Shown here: positions 8,775 to 16,930 of the stretch, piece by piece
Numbering within the stretch: the first letter of the stretch is position 1
Layout of the letters: each line of letters starts with the position of its first letter
From: Candidatus Opimibacter skivensis
GTDB lineage: Bacteria; Bacteroidota; Bacteroidia; Chitinophagales; Saprospiraceae
Direction of reading: 5' to 3'
Assembly: GCA_016722045.1 (NCBI GenBank)
Contig: JADKGY010000001.1
Coordinates: forward strand, 1,240,001-1,304,000
DNA length: 64,000 nt
The notes under the pieces: model-generated
Seen by the model: only the letters and a program-made list of their open reading frames with translations
The model's database searches: none
Told to the model about the DNA's origin: nothing
Translations under genes and position numbers: made by a program

Positions 8775-10223
8775 CTATGCCAGCGCTTCCGCGAGCACTC
8801 TTTTATCGTCAAATGGATAGCGGTGACCGTTTATCTCCTGATATTTTTCATGTCCTTTTCCTGCCACCAGCAGTATGTCTCCTGCTTTCGCCATCAACAC
8901 TCCTGCTCGTATTGCTTCTCTTCTGTCTGTGATCCGCAATACTTGATCTTGTTTTTCTTTTATGATCCCTTCCCACATCTGATCAAGGATATCATCCGGA
9001 TTTTCTGTTCTTGGATTGTCCGATGTCAGTATCACCTGATCCGCAAGTGACGCTGCAATCCTGGCCATCTCCGGCCGTTTCGTTCTGTCCCGGTCACCAC
9101 CACATCCCACTACACAGATGAGATGTGATCCTGATGTCCGGACCTGGATAAGAGTGCTCAGTACATTGTACAAAGCATCGGGCGTATGTGCGTAGTCCAC
9201 TACAGCAAACACTTGTTTACGTCCGGTCATAAGATCAAATCGACCTTCTGCCGGTTGCAATTTGCTTAATCCGGTTAGTACCTGATCCTGATTTTCTCCG
9301 AGCAATATGGCTGCTCCATAAATCGCCAGGAGGTTTGAAGCATTAAATTTTCCTACTAACCTTACATGTAGTGGAATTCCATTTAATTCCAGATGCAACC
9401 CATCAATCCGGTTTTCAATGACGCGCGCTCTGAAGTCCGCAATTTTGGTAAGACTGTAATTTGAGACCTTAGCAACAGTATTCTGTACCATGACTTCAGC
9501 GTGCTTGTCGTCCGTATTGACCAAGGCAAATGCCTGAGCACTCAATCCATCAAAAAATATTTTCTTAGCTTTTATGTATGATGCAAAATCACCGTGATAA
9601 TCCAGGTGATCATGTGTGATGTTTGTAAAAATGGCTCCATCCCATTCTATCCCTTCCACTCTCTTCTGATCAAGCGAATGACTGCTCACTTCCATAAAGG
9701 CATGTGTACAACCTGCTTTCACCATTCTCGACAAAGCTTCCTGAACCGATATGGCATCTGGTGTCGTATACTTTGTTGACTCCACAAGGTCACCGATCCG
9801 GTTTTCAATGGTTGATAGCAATCCACTTTTATGCCCCAGATCCGTAAAGAGTCTGTACAATAAAGTAGCCACAGTCGTTTTTCCATTTGTACCGGTGACA
9901 CCCACCATCACAAGTTGCTTAGATGGATGTCCATAAAAAGCAGATGCAACGTGAGCAAGAACCGATGCCGAATTTTCTACAATGATCACACACACATTTG
10001 CTCTTTCTTTTTCATCTGTGTTTTCTGTGATCACACATATAGCTCCACGATCTACCGCATTGTCAATGAACTTGTGCCCGTCTGTCGTCCTGCCTTTTAC
10101 AGCTACAAAGACTGACCCTGCTTCTACTCTTCGCGAATCACTCTGCAGGCTTTCTACAGATTGATTCACATCTCCTCGTATTTCCTTCACCGTGATGTCG
10201 ACGATCAACTCTTTGATAGTCAT
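8775..10223 (-). CDS. murE: UDP-MurNAc-tripeptide ligase MurE (meso-DAP type)
   Basis: Cytoplasmic Mur ligase that adds the third residue of the stem peptide. It has 482 residues. The P-loop GVTGTNGKTTVATLL and FTNITHDHLDYHG mark the ATP and central domains. The C-terminal motif TSDNPRTENP contains DNPR, which in this family marks specificity for meso-diaminopimelate rather than lysine, so this organism should have DAP-type peptidoglycan. It follows the division transpeptidase gene by 1 bp. Confidence 0.96.
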   Translation of the reverse strand: MTIKELIVDITVKEIRGDVNQSVESLQSDSRRVEAGSVFVAVKGRTTDGHKFIDNAVDRGAICVITENTDEKERANVCVIIVENSASVLAHVASAFYGHPSKQLVMVGVTGTNGKTTVATLLYRLFTDLGHKSGLLSTIENRIGDLVESTKYTTPDAISVQEALSRMVKAGCTHAFMEVSSHSLDQKRVEGIEWDGAIFTNITHDHLDYHGDFASYIKAKKIFFDGLSAQAFALVNTDDKHAEVMVQNTVAKVSNYSLTKIADFRARVIENRIDGLHLELNGIPLHVRLVGKFNASNLLAIYGAAILLGENQDQVLTGLSKLQPAEGRFDLMTGRKQVFAVVDYAHTPDALYNVLSTLIQVRTSGSHLICVVGCGGDRDRTKRPEMARIAASLADQVILTSDNPRTENPDDILDQMWEGIIKEKQDQVLRITDRREAIRAGVLMAKAGDILLVAGKGHEKYQEINGHRYPFDDKRVLAEALA

Positions 10224-10224
10224 A

Positions 10225-12342
10225 TCATCCTAGTGTCAAATGAATTGTTGTTCCTCTTATGATCGGTTGCCCGGAATGAATCGATTGACTTCTGACTCTT
10301 CCGACACCCTGATATTGTACATGTATGCCTCTGTTCTCAAGCAGATAGATTGCATCTCTTATCCCCATGCCGTAGAGTTCAGGGATCATATTCTTATCAA
10401 GAATATTTTTGACTTCCATTTCCATTTCTTCTCCTCCTGCAAGTCTTGCCCAATCACCCTGGCCATCGACATGTGTATCGAGTGATAGCTCATCTACGAT
10501 TTCATTCAACTCATCTTTTTGTGACCAACCTGCCAGGCGCACACCGGCCATTGTAGCCAGTGTATCTGCCAACATTGTCTTCGGCAGCAAGTCTCTATTG
10601 ATACCCATGCATCTGTCCGCAATCTTTTTGAATACAGGAAGCGCTGCTTCAGCTCCGTAAAATCCACCCTGCGTCGGATCGTAAACCATCACGATGCAAC
10701 TAAACTTTGGTTTATCTTCAGGAAAATATCCTACAAAAGATGCCATGTATGATTTGCGTGGACTATTCGGATCATAATAATCGGTCCGTGCAGTTCCAGT
10801 CTTTCCGCAGAACATATAATAATCTGGTTTGTACGCTTTGGCAGTTCCCTCTTCAACTACACCACGCAAAAGTTCGTGTGCTTTTTCAATGGTGCCTGAA
10901 GACACTATACTTCTGTCCACTACTTCCGGATGAAATCTTTTGATGACTCTGCCCTCTCTTGTGATTTCAGAAACGATATATGGTTTCATCATTTTACCAT
11001 CATTCGCTACAGCATTGTACAATCGTAAGATCTGCAAGGGTGTCAATCTACATTCGTAACCTGTAGCCATCCATGGCAGTGTTGTACCACTCCAGTGATC
11101 TTCTTTGACTGCAGGATTTTTCATCATCGGTGCGCCTTCGCCATCGAGTTCGATTCCTGTAGGTTCATTGAGATGCATTTCCCGGATGCGTTTTGCAAAC
11201 TGACCTGCCTTACCATCGTGACCATAATAGTCCTGAACAAGCTGCGCGATGCCTACATTCGATGATTTTTCAAATGCCTCTCTCAATGTACTTGCATGAA
11301 TGCCATGTTCCTTCGAATCATGCATGGTCTGGCCTGCGAATTTTTTTGTACCTCCATTCAGATCAACTGGTGTATCAAGATCAGCCCCATCATCTTCAAG
11401 CAGTGCCATTACACTAGCCAGCTTAAATGTTGAACCCGGTTCAGATGAAAAACCAACTGCGTAATTATAATCCTCATCATAGCCTCCGCCTTGTGCACCG
11501 AGATTTGCCATAGCCAGGATTGCGCCTGACTCTACATCCATCACGATAGCGGTTCCTTTTGAGCCCTGGCTTTTCTCCATTCCATCAAGTAGAGCATACT
11601 CTGCGATGTCTTGTATTTCAGGATTGATCGTCGTCACTATATCCGAACCTCGCTGACCTTCGAGATCAGAAAGATCATTGACCGGAATCCATGCACCACC
11701 GGTGACACGTTGTACCAGACGTTGACCTTCTTCTCCTTTCAGATATCCATCGAATGTGCGTTCAAGTCCGATAGATTGTGCATTGTCACGATCGAGACCA
11801 AGTACCCTGCTCGCCAATAATTTGAATGGCTTGACACGGACATGCTGAGGATCGATGATGAGGCCACCTTTGTTTTTGCCCAATCTGAATATTGGAAATG
11901 TTTTGATGTGTTCAAGTTCTCTTATGCTTACACCTTTTGCAAGTAAAGCATAACGATCACCTGATCTTCTTTTTTGAATGAGCCAGTCTCTCATTTGAGT
12001 TCTGCTCATCGATGTATTTACATTTCTTGATAAATAATAGGCAAGACTGTCAACGTTTGCCCTGAAAATATTTTCGTGCAATCCTTCTGCTTTGAAATCC
12101 ATGTGCAGATCATAGAAAGGAAGTGATGTTGTCATCAGGCTTCCATCTGCGGCGAGGATATCTCCGCGATCTGCGACGATAGGTATATATTTCAAATAAA
12201 GACTGTCCCCCATGCTTCTCCAATGGTCACCTTCGACGATGGAGATCTTCGCTACTCTGTAAAAAAGAAGTGCTGCCACAGCCACCATCGCTAAGGCGAC
12301 GATATACACTCTGATCAGTAATTCTTTTTTGACTTCTTTCAT
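10225..12342 (-). CDS. ftsI: Division transpeptidase (FtsI/PBP3-type) with C-terminal PASTA domain
   Basis: Class B penicillin-binding protein that crosslinks septal peptidoglycan with FtsW. It has 705 residues with one N-terminal membrane anchor (about residues 10-28) and a PBP dimerisation domain. The transpeptidase domain has the three catalytic boxes EPGSTFK (SxxK, near residue 300), KSSNVG (SxN) and CGKTGTA (KTG). The last about 65 residues, from MIPELYGMGIRDAIYLLE to the end, are a PASTA domain, as in Bacteroidota and Firmicutes PBPs but not E. coli FtsI. It sits between the ftsL-like gene (24-bp gap) and murE. Confidence 0.94.
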   Translation of the reverse strand: MKEVKKELLIRVYIVALAMVAVAALLFYRVAKISIVEGDHWRSMGDSLYLKYIPIVADRGDILAADGSLMTTSLPFYDLHMDFKAEGLHENIFRANVDSLAYYLSRNVNTSMSRTQMRDWLIQKRRSGDRYALLAKGVSIRELEHIKTFPIFRLGKNKGGLIIDPQHVRVKPFKLLASRVLGLDRDNAQSIGLERTFDGYLKGEEGQRLVQRVTGGAWIPVNDLSDLEGQRGSDIVTTINPEIQDIAEYALLDGMEKSQGSKGTAIVMDVESGAILAMANLGAQGGGYDEDYNYAVGFSSEPGSTFKLASVMALLEDDGADLDTPVDLNGGTKKFAGQTMHDSKEHGIHASTLREAFEKSSNVGIAQLVQDYYGHDGKAGQFAKRIREMHLNEPTGIELDGEGAPMMKNPAVKEDHWSGTTLPWMATGYECRLTPLQILRLYNAVANDGKMMKPYIVSEITREGRVIKRFHPEVVDRSIVSSGTIEKAHELLRGVVEEGTAKAYKPDYYMFCGKTGTARTDYYDPNSPRKSYMASFVGYFPEDKPKFSCIVMVYDPTQGGFYGAEAALPVFKKIADRCMGINRDLLPKTMLADTLATMAGVRLAGWSQKDELNEIVDELSLDTHVDGQGDWARLAGGEEMEMEVKNILDKNMIPELYGMGIRDAIYLLENRGIHVQYQGVGRVRSQSIHSGQPIIRGTTIHLTLG

Positions 12343-12366
12343 CTTAGCGGGGATCTAAGTGTGGTG

Positions 12367-12675
12367 TTATCTGATAACCACAGGATTTTTGGTGAGAAAA
12401 TGTAAATCCTGTTCAGCGACACTTCGCTCGATCATTGTAGGTGTGGACTGATACATCAGATCCGACTGGATCGTCATATACCGCCATTTTTCTTCTCTTA
12501 ATTCTGTCTGTAGTGTTTGTGCTTTTCTGATGTTCCTTTCAGCCTCATGTACATTCCATATATAGATCACACCGAGTCCGCAGAGGAAATACAGGAATGG
12601 TAGATTCTTGTAGATCATCTTTGTTCCGAGGAGTCGATATAGAGAGTTCTTTACGGACACTGTTTGTTTTTGCAT
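12367..12675 (-). CDS. FtsL-like small bitopic division protein
   Basis: 102 residues with a basic N-terminus, one membrane segment at about 24-40 (NLPFLYFLCGLGVIYIWN) and a short periplasmic helical region rich in charged residues (AERNIRKAQTLQTELREEKWRYM), consistent with an FtsL/DivIC-type coiled coil. Sequence conservation in this family is very low, so the call comes from size, topology and its place between rsmH and the division transpeptidase. Bacteroidota annotation often calls it FtsL-like. Confidence 0.8.
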   Translation of the reverse strand: MQKQTVSVKNSLYRLLGTKMIYKNLPFLYFLCGLGVIYIWNVHEAERNIRKAQTLQTELREEKWRYMTIQSDLMYQSTPTMIERSVAEQDLHFLTKNPVVIR

Positions 12676-12897
12676 TTTTACTTTTTGATATTTGTTACTC
12701 GGTATTCAGTATTCAGTATTCAGTATTCAGTATTCAGTATTCAGTTTTTTGCCTATTGCTTATTGCTTGTTGTTTATTATTTTTTACTGATTACCTTTTT
12801 TACTGTTTACCTTTTTTCTGGCACTGTGTTTGATTATTGATGTATTGTATAGTCTAATTGTTGAGCGTTTGATGTATTGTAAAAGCTAATTGTTGAG

Positions 12898-12962
12898 CGT
12901 AGGCTGTGCCTACGTTCGTGCGTTTGCAAAACTCTGTTTTGCGTAAGAGCAACTTTTTGCTC
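12898..12962. repeat. Triple-hairpin intergenic element
   Basis: Three back-to-back stem-loops: CGTAGGC/GCCTACG with a 3-base loop (12898-12914), GCAAAAC/GTTTTGC with a 3-base loop (12926-12942), and GAGCAA/TTGCTC with a 4-base loop (12947-12962). A diverged copy with the same order of stems is at 49552-49633. The role is unknown; it resembles a REP/MITE-type element. Confidence 0.6.
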
Positions 12963-13074
12963 CCGTTTAACTCTAGCTATTGCCTTTCTGCCCCTTCAAA
13001 TTTTTCTGCGAAAAATTCTCTCCCCTGTGTTTCTGCATTCATTCATTTCGCTGCGCTTCATCTCCTTCATTCCG

Positions 13075-13090
13075 AAAACCCCGGGGTTTT
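13075..13090 (-). terminator. Palindrome just after rsmH, possible terminator
   Basis: The perfect 16-bp palindrome AAAACCCCGGGGTTTT starts 5 bp beyond the rsmH stop on the minus strand and ends in TTTT. It could act as a weak bidirectional terminator that partly uncouples mraZ-rsmH from the downstream genes. This is inferred from sequence only. Confidence 0.4.
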
Positions 13091-13095
13091 GAATT

Positions 13096-14037
13096 TTAGC
13101 CTTTCGTTTTCCCTGCTCCCTGCCCCCTGCTCCCTGCTGCTTTCTCCGCCACTCTCAGCTTACCGCTTCTCGACCTCGGATTTCTCGCCTGCTCTTCTAC
13201 ATCGGCTTCAATTGGATTTTTCGTGATCACCTTCCATCCTACACTTCGCTTTCCGAAAAAATCCGTTTCAGGTTCTCCTTCGAAATTCCCTGATTTAAAA
13301 AATCGTTTTACAAGTCTGTCTTCCAGTGAATGATATGAGATCACTGACAGTCGTCCTCCGGGTTTCAAAACTTCTTCTGCTCCCTTCAGCATATCTTTCA
13401 AAGCATTCATCTCATCATTGATCTCGATCCGAAGTGCCTGGAACAATTGAGACAAGTATTGCATCTTATGTCCTCGTAATACGGCTTCCGCTACGCTTAC
13501 TAATTGTCCTGTCGTTTCAATCCTTCTGCCGGTTCGTGCCTGCACGATTTGTTGTGCAAGTGTTTTTGCATTTGTGATTTCGCCGTATTGCGAAAACATT
13601 TCCTGCAGGTGTTGCACATCATATTCGTTGAGCACATCGGCGGCCGTGAGGGTTTGCTTTTGGTTCATCCGCATATCAAGGGCTTCATCGAACCTGTAAG
13701 AAAATCCGCGTTGAGGATTATCAAACTGGTAAGAGGAGACACCGAGATCAGCGAGGATGCCATCGATCTTACTATCGACATTGTAATATTTCATCCACCG
13801 GGTGATATACCGGAAGTTGGAATTGATCAATGTCATGCGATCGTCGCCCCACAGATTTTGTACTGCATCTTCATCCTGGTCAAAAACAAACAGATGACCT
13901 TTGTCATCCAGGCGGTTTAGTATTTCCCTGGAGTGGCCACCTCCGCCGAAGGTGACATCTACATATATTCCATCCGGCCTGATCGCGAGTCCATCAAGCG
14001 ATTCATTTAATAATACCGGGATGTGATATTCACTCAT
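13096..14037 (-). CDS. rsmH: 16S rRNA (cytosine(1402)-N(4))-methyltransferase RsmH (MraW)
   Basis: SAM-dependent methyltransferase acting on C1402 of 16S rRNA. It has 313 residues. The SAM loop VDVTFGGGGHSREIL lies near residue 27, then LADLGVSSYQFDNPQRGFS and ISYHSLEDRLVK. The family normally stops soon after SGKLRVAEK; here about 14 more residues (AAGSRGQGAGKTKG) follow, encoded by a purine-rich simple repeat (13111-13140) that also occurs in the intergenic region near 26588. The extension is therefore probably repeat encroachment. It overlaps mraZ by 8 bp. Confidence 0.96.
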   Translation of the reverse strand: MSEYHIPVLLNESLDGLAIRPDGIYVDVTFGGGGHSREILNRLDDKGHLFVFDQDEDAVQNLWGDDRMTLINSNFRYITRWMKYYNVDSKIDGILADLGVSSYQFDNPQRGFSYRFDEALDMRMNQKQTLTAADVLNEYDVQHLQEMFSQYGEITNAKTLAQQIVQARTGRRIETTGQLVSVAEAVLRGHKMQYLSQLFQALRIEINDEMNALKDMLKGAEEVLKPGGRLSVISYHSLEDRLVKRFFKSGNFEGEPETDFFGKRSVGWKVITKNPIEADVEEQARNPRSRSGKLRVAEKAAGSRGQGAGKTKG

Positions 14038-14497
14038 CTGACCCTTTGGTCCGGAGGTGTGCTATTTTCTGAGCAAGAGCTGATAGATCTTCAGGCTCTT
14101 TGCTGATGATGTCGCGATAGTTATCCGCATTCCACATTTCGAGATACTCGCCTACTGAGGTGAGGATCACGGTTCTGTCGATACCTGCGTAGTCAAGTAA
14201 AATCTTCGGAAGGAGGATTCGGTCTGCTTTGTCCGGAGTGAATTCTGTGGCGCCTCTGTAGAAGTACCTTTTGAATTGTCTGACTTCGGGTAGATATTCA
14301 TTGAGGCCTTGAACTTCTTCGAGCTTGATATTCCATACTGCCTTTGGAAAGAGATAAAGGCAACGTTCAAAGCCGCGATTGGCCACAAAATCATGAGAGG
14401 AGGATTCACCCAACTGCTGGAGGATAGCTGAAGGCAGCTTGAGACGACCCTTATCGTCCAGTTTGCATTCGTATTCTCCAAAAAAGTTGGTTTTCAT
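14030..14497 (-). CDS. mraZ: Transcriptional regulator MraZ
   Basis: DNA-binding repressor of its own dcw operon. I choose the ATG at 14497 (MKTNFFGEYECK), giving 155 residues, the family length. A longer in-frame reading from 14584 would run through the promoter and operator described at 14522-14562. Two SpoVT/AbrB-like halves are visible with the paired DxxxR motifs DDKGRLKLP and DKADRILLP. The 3' end overlaps rsmH by 8 bp. Confidence 0.93.
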   Translation of the reverse strand: MKTNFFGEYECKLDDKGRLKLPSAILQQLGESSSHDFVANRGFERCLYLFPKAVWNIKLEEVQGLNEYLPEVRQFKRYFYRGATEFTPDKADRILLPKILLDYAGIDRTVILTSVGEYLEMWNADNYRDIISKEPEDLSALAQKIAHLRTKGSDE

Positions 14498-14521
14498 TCT
14501 TTTCTCAGTCAAGTAATGACT

Positions 14522-14529
14522 CAAATGTA
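14522..14529 (-). promoter_or_regulatory. Bacteroidota -7 box upstream of mraZ
   Basis: On the minus strand the sequence TACATTTG fits the Bacteroidota -7 consensus TAnnTTTG exactly. It lies 24 bp before the chosen mraZ ATG, giving a short 5' leader. A clear -33 TTG is not seen; the MraZ repeats occupy that region. Confidence 0.55.
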
Positions 14530-14537
14530 GAAATTCA

Positions 14538-14562
14538 TCCCACTTTCTACCACTTTTTCCCA
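14538..14562 (-). promoter_or_regulatory. MraZ operator: three TGGNN repeats at 10-bp spacing
   Basis: Read on the minus strand the block is TGGGA, 5 bases, TGGTA, 5 bases, TGGGA (14558-14562, 14548-14552, 14538-14542). Direct TGGG-type repeats with 5-bp spacers are the known MraZ-binding pattern in E. coli and Mycoplasma. Here they sit just upstream of the -7 box, over the -33 region, so bound MraZ should block initiation. Confidence 0.8.
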
Positions 14563-14584
14563 CCGTTAATTTCAAAAAAACCAC

Positions 14585-15377
14585 TGGAAATCTTTATCTC
14601 AGTGGCTGGTATTCACAAAATAGTGAAATTATATTCTCAACAAAAGTATATTATATATTTCAATAATGTAAATATATAACAATAATATATAATACAATAC
14701 CTTTTGAAAATAAATCGGATACAGGTATTAAATGCTTTAAATATAAAGTAGATCTAATATGTAATTGGCAAAACACAGCCGCCGCTTCGGGGTATTGGGT
14801 TATTGGGCTTAGCAGCGAGTTTGGGTTTTGGGCAAGGGTTATGGGAAAAACAAAGCGCGGAAAGCTCGAATCAAGGGATTATCGGGGTATGCATTATATA
14901 TAGTAGGAGCTTTTGGGGTACATCCGTGGAAAGCGGAGAACGAAAGGCGGAGAGCAGTGGGGTTGCAACCTGCAGATTTGGGTCAAAATCGACAGTTTCC
15001 AGGGATTAGTCATTTACACATTATAGTAGGGGCTTTTGGGGGGTTTCCATGGAAAGCGAGAGCGAAGAGCAGAAGGCAGTGGGGTCTATTCCGGATGATT
15101 TGGGTGAAACTTGACAGATTTTAAGGCATAGCATCCTACACATTATATATAGCAGGGGCTTTTGCCTGGTAAGGAGGTATATACCATGCCTCATAGAGGC
15201 TAAAGCTCGGTAACCACCCGAATCCATGAAGTCTAAATTGACCCGTAGGGGCAAAACAGCGTATCTAGGGATGGTATAAGTGATCATCCAAAATAACCGT
15301 GAAATCGGCATCGAATTTGGATACATAAAGTGGATAGTCTTAAATAGTCGCTCCAGTAAAATTTAGAATAAACCACA
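14585..15377. repeat. AT-rich gap followed by a decayed ~125-bp tandem repeat
   Basis: 14630-14760 is strongly AT-rich with no gene. From about 14891 to 15165 an imperfect unit recurs with a period near 125 bp: the motif CATTATA..AGTAGGAGCTTTTG appears at about 14892, 15018 and 15140, each of the first two followed by a GGAAAGCG and a GCAGTGGGGT segment. Short reading frames here follow the repeat and show no protein-like features. No function can be assigned. Confidence 0.6.
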
Positions 15378-16104
15378 ATGGCCAAATTTATCAACACCCG
15401 AAAGGCAGTATCAGAGATCGAAGACCTTATTAAAAATGCCGGAGAGAAACTAACCCTTATCTCCTCCTTATCTCAAGATTTCAAAAGACTTTAAAGAACT
15501 TCTTACCTATAGAAACGGCCAGGATAAAATCACAAATATTATATTCGGAAAACAGGAGCTCAAGCCGGATGAATTGAAATTTCTTCAGGCGCTTCAATTC
15601 GTCATCCTCCGCTATAATGAGGATCTACACGCTAAATGCTATGTGAATGATGACAAGATGATCATTACATCTCTTAACCTATATGAATTCTCCATGGCTA
15701 ATAACAAAGAAATGGGAGTACTGATTGATAAAAACGATCCGGCAGATACTCAGCTTTTTGAAGATGCCATGAAGGAAGTCACTTACATTTCACAGACGAG
15801 TCAAAAATTTGAGCTAAATGCGATTAACCAAAGCATAATTAAAGAACCCAAAAACATTAAGGAGAAAACGATTACTCCTCAGAAACAAAATGGGTACTGC
15901 ATAAGAACAGGGACAGAAATTCCCTTCAATATTGAAAAGCCATTAACCTACGATGCTTACAAAAAATGGAGTGAATATGGTGATCCTGACTACGCTGAGA
16001 AATATTGCCATTTCACAGGCGAACCCTCAAATGGGGAGACGAGTGTGGCAAGACCAATTATGAAGAAAAATTGGAAGAAGGCGAAGGAAACTTTTAATCT
16101 TTAA
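15378..16104 (+). pseudogene. Phospholipase D-like domain protein, frameshifted
   Basis: Reads from the ATG at 15378 as MAKFINTRKAVSEIEDL, reaches KLTLISS, then goes out of frame and stops near 15494. The expected continuation ISPYLKISKDFKELL is encoded in the +1 frame, and the remaining ORF runs to 16104. One extra T in the TCCTCC run at about 15470 explains the break. The second part has a single HxK half-motif, LHAKCYVNDDKMIITSLNLYEFSMANN, typical of PLD-family proteins of unknown substrate common in Bacteroidota. The C-terminal region has GYCIRTGTEIPFN with a later Cys-His pair (EKYCHFTGE), possibly a zinc-ribbon-like tail. It may be a true pseudogene or a sequencing error. Confidence 0.75.
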
Positions 16105-16361
16105 TATTAATTATTTAGCATTGAGTATATTCTGCTGGATGGTGTGATTTTGAAAATGAGCCTTAAACCTGCCCCATGCAGAGTTAACCAAGTCCTTTGA
16201 GGGATCGGCCTGGTATTTTTTAAGGACGGAATGTTGAAATAAGGGCATTCTTCTAGTGAAACTTAATGTGAAAATATGAAAACCATTTACTACCACATTA
16301 TCCAATACAAACCTTCAATTAAAACCATCACTTTTTCACTCAAATCCCTTATCTTTATTCA

Positions 16362-16520
16362 ATGAAATCCAAGCCAAAGAAAGCCATAAAGCAAGGAAAA
16401 CCATTACGGTTGGAAATCCTAAATTCTGCTCGTGCTTCCTTTAAGATCGAAGGAATTCATATCTCCGAAAGTCAGGCCCAAGAAACGCTTAAAAAGGTTG
16501 AAATCAAACTAGGAATATAG
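16362..16520 (+). CDS. Small Fic/VbhA-antitoxin-like protein (orphan)
   Basis: 52 residues, MKSKPKKAIKQGKPLRL at the start and ASFKIEGIHISESQAQ in the middle, ending KVEIKLGI. The SFKIEGI segment resembles the inhibitory (S/T)xxxEG helix of VbhA-type antitoxins that block Fic adenylyltransferases, and short proteins of this shape usually sit beside a Fic/Doc gene. No Fic HxFx(D/E)GN motif is seen nearby, so the partner is missing or elsewhere. It is too short for standard ORF cut-offs; assignment is by motif resemblance only. Confidence 0.5.
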   Translation: MKSKPKKAIKQGKPLRLEILNSARASFKIEGIHISESQAQETLKKVEIKLGI

Positions 16521-16635
16521 ACCTGATCTATACGATCATGGTTTTTAGCAATTCTGCATCTTGCGATACACTCTAAAGGCTGAATCTACATTCGCATTAA
16601 ACTCACCAAATATTTCGATTAAAATCGGAAAAATT

Positions 16636-16674
16636 ATATATTTTTGCAACTAACTACCAGTTGCAAATATTTAT
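16636..16674 (+). promoter_or_regulatory. Inverted-repeat operator and promoter of hicAB
   Basis: Near-perfect inverted repeat centred on TGCAACT...AGTTGCA (left arm 16636-16651, right arm 16659-16674). A Bacteroidota -7 match TATTTTTG lies at 16639-16646 inside the left arm, and the hicA ATG (16673) overlaps the right arm. This is the layout expected of an autorepressed toxin-antitoxin promoter bound by the HicB C-terminal DNA-binding domain. Confidence 0.6.
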
Positions 16675-16930
16675 GAGTAAGTCTGAAAAACTACTTGCGA
16701 AGTTATTGCAAAAACCAAAGGACTTTACGTTTGACGAGCTCGTTACTGTGCTTAGTCACTTTGGATATGTCGAACTAAAAAAAGGAAAGTCAGCCGGTTC
16801 AAGGAGAGCATTCTGTAATAAAGAAACAAAGCATATAATCAGGTTGCATAAGCCTCACCCCAACAACGAACTAAAGATGTATCAGATAAATGAGATTATT
16901 GAAGAATTAACTAAAAGCGGATTCATATGA
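16673..16930 (+). CDS. hicA: HicA-family mRNA interferase toxin
   Basis: 85 residues from the ATG at 16673 (MSKSEKLLAKLLQ); a TTG at 16661 would add four residues but overlaps the operator. The family pattern is visible: FTFDELVTVLSHFGYVE, then KGKSAGSRRAFCN with a basic run, then IIRLHKPHPNNELKMYQI where the His is the expected catalytic residue, and a final helix. HicA is a double-stranded-RNA-binding-fold mRNA-cleaving toxin. The stop overlaps the hicB start by 4 bp, so the two are translationally coupled. Confidence 0.85.
   Translation: MSKSEKLLAKLLQKPKDFTFDELVTVLSHFGYVELKKGKSAGSRRAFCNKETKHIIRLHKPHPNNELKMYQINEIIEELTKSGFI

Larger units (their letters stand above)
12676..13095. repeat. Repeat- and hairpin-rich spacer between rsmH and the ftsL-like gene
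   Basis: No gene is seen. From the ftsL side: six tandem GTATTCA units (about 12700-12746), TTGCTTA units (12751-12775), a directly repeated 32-bp unit (12837-12868 and 12869-12900), three consecutive hairpins (12898-12914, 12926-12942, 12947-12962), then a 16-bp palindrome AAAACCCCGGGGTTTT (13075-13090) 5 bp past the rsmH stop. It divides mraZ-rsmH from the rest of the dcw cluster. Confidence 0.85.

Noticed and set aside
12597..13226. Plus-strand ORFs opposite the ftsL/rsmH spacer
   Set aside because: Hydrophobic runs arise from TTGCTTATT and GTATTCAGT arrays and from the rsmH antisense strand.
14803..15124. Two short plus-strand ORFs rich in Gly/Lys
   Set aside because: They follow the decayed 125-bp repeat unit and show no domain, signal or conserved motif.
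16111..16305. 64-codon minus-strand ORF after the PLD-like gene
   Set aside because: No recognisable motif, start context or partner; overlaps nothing informative.
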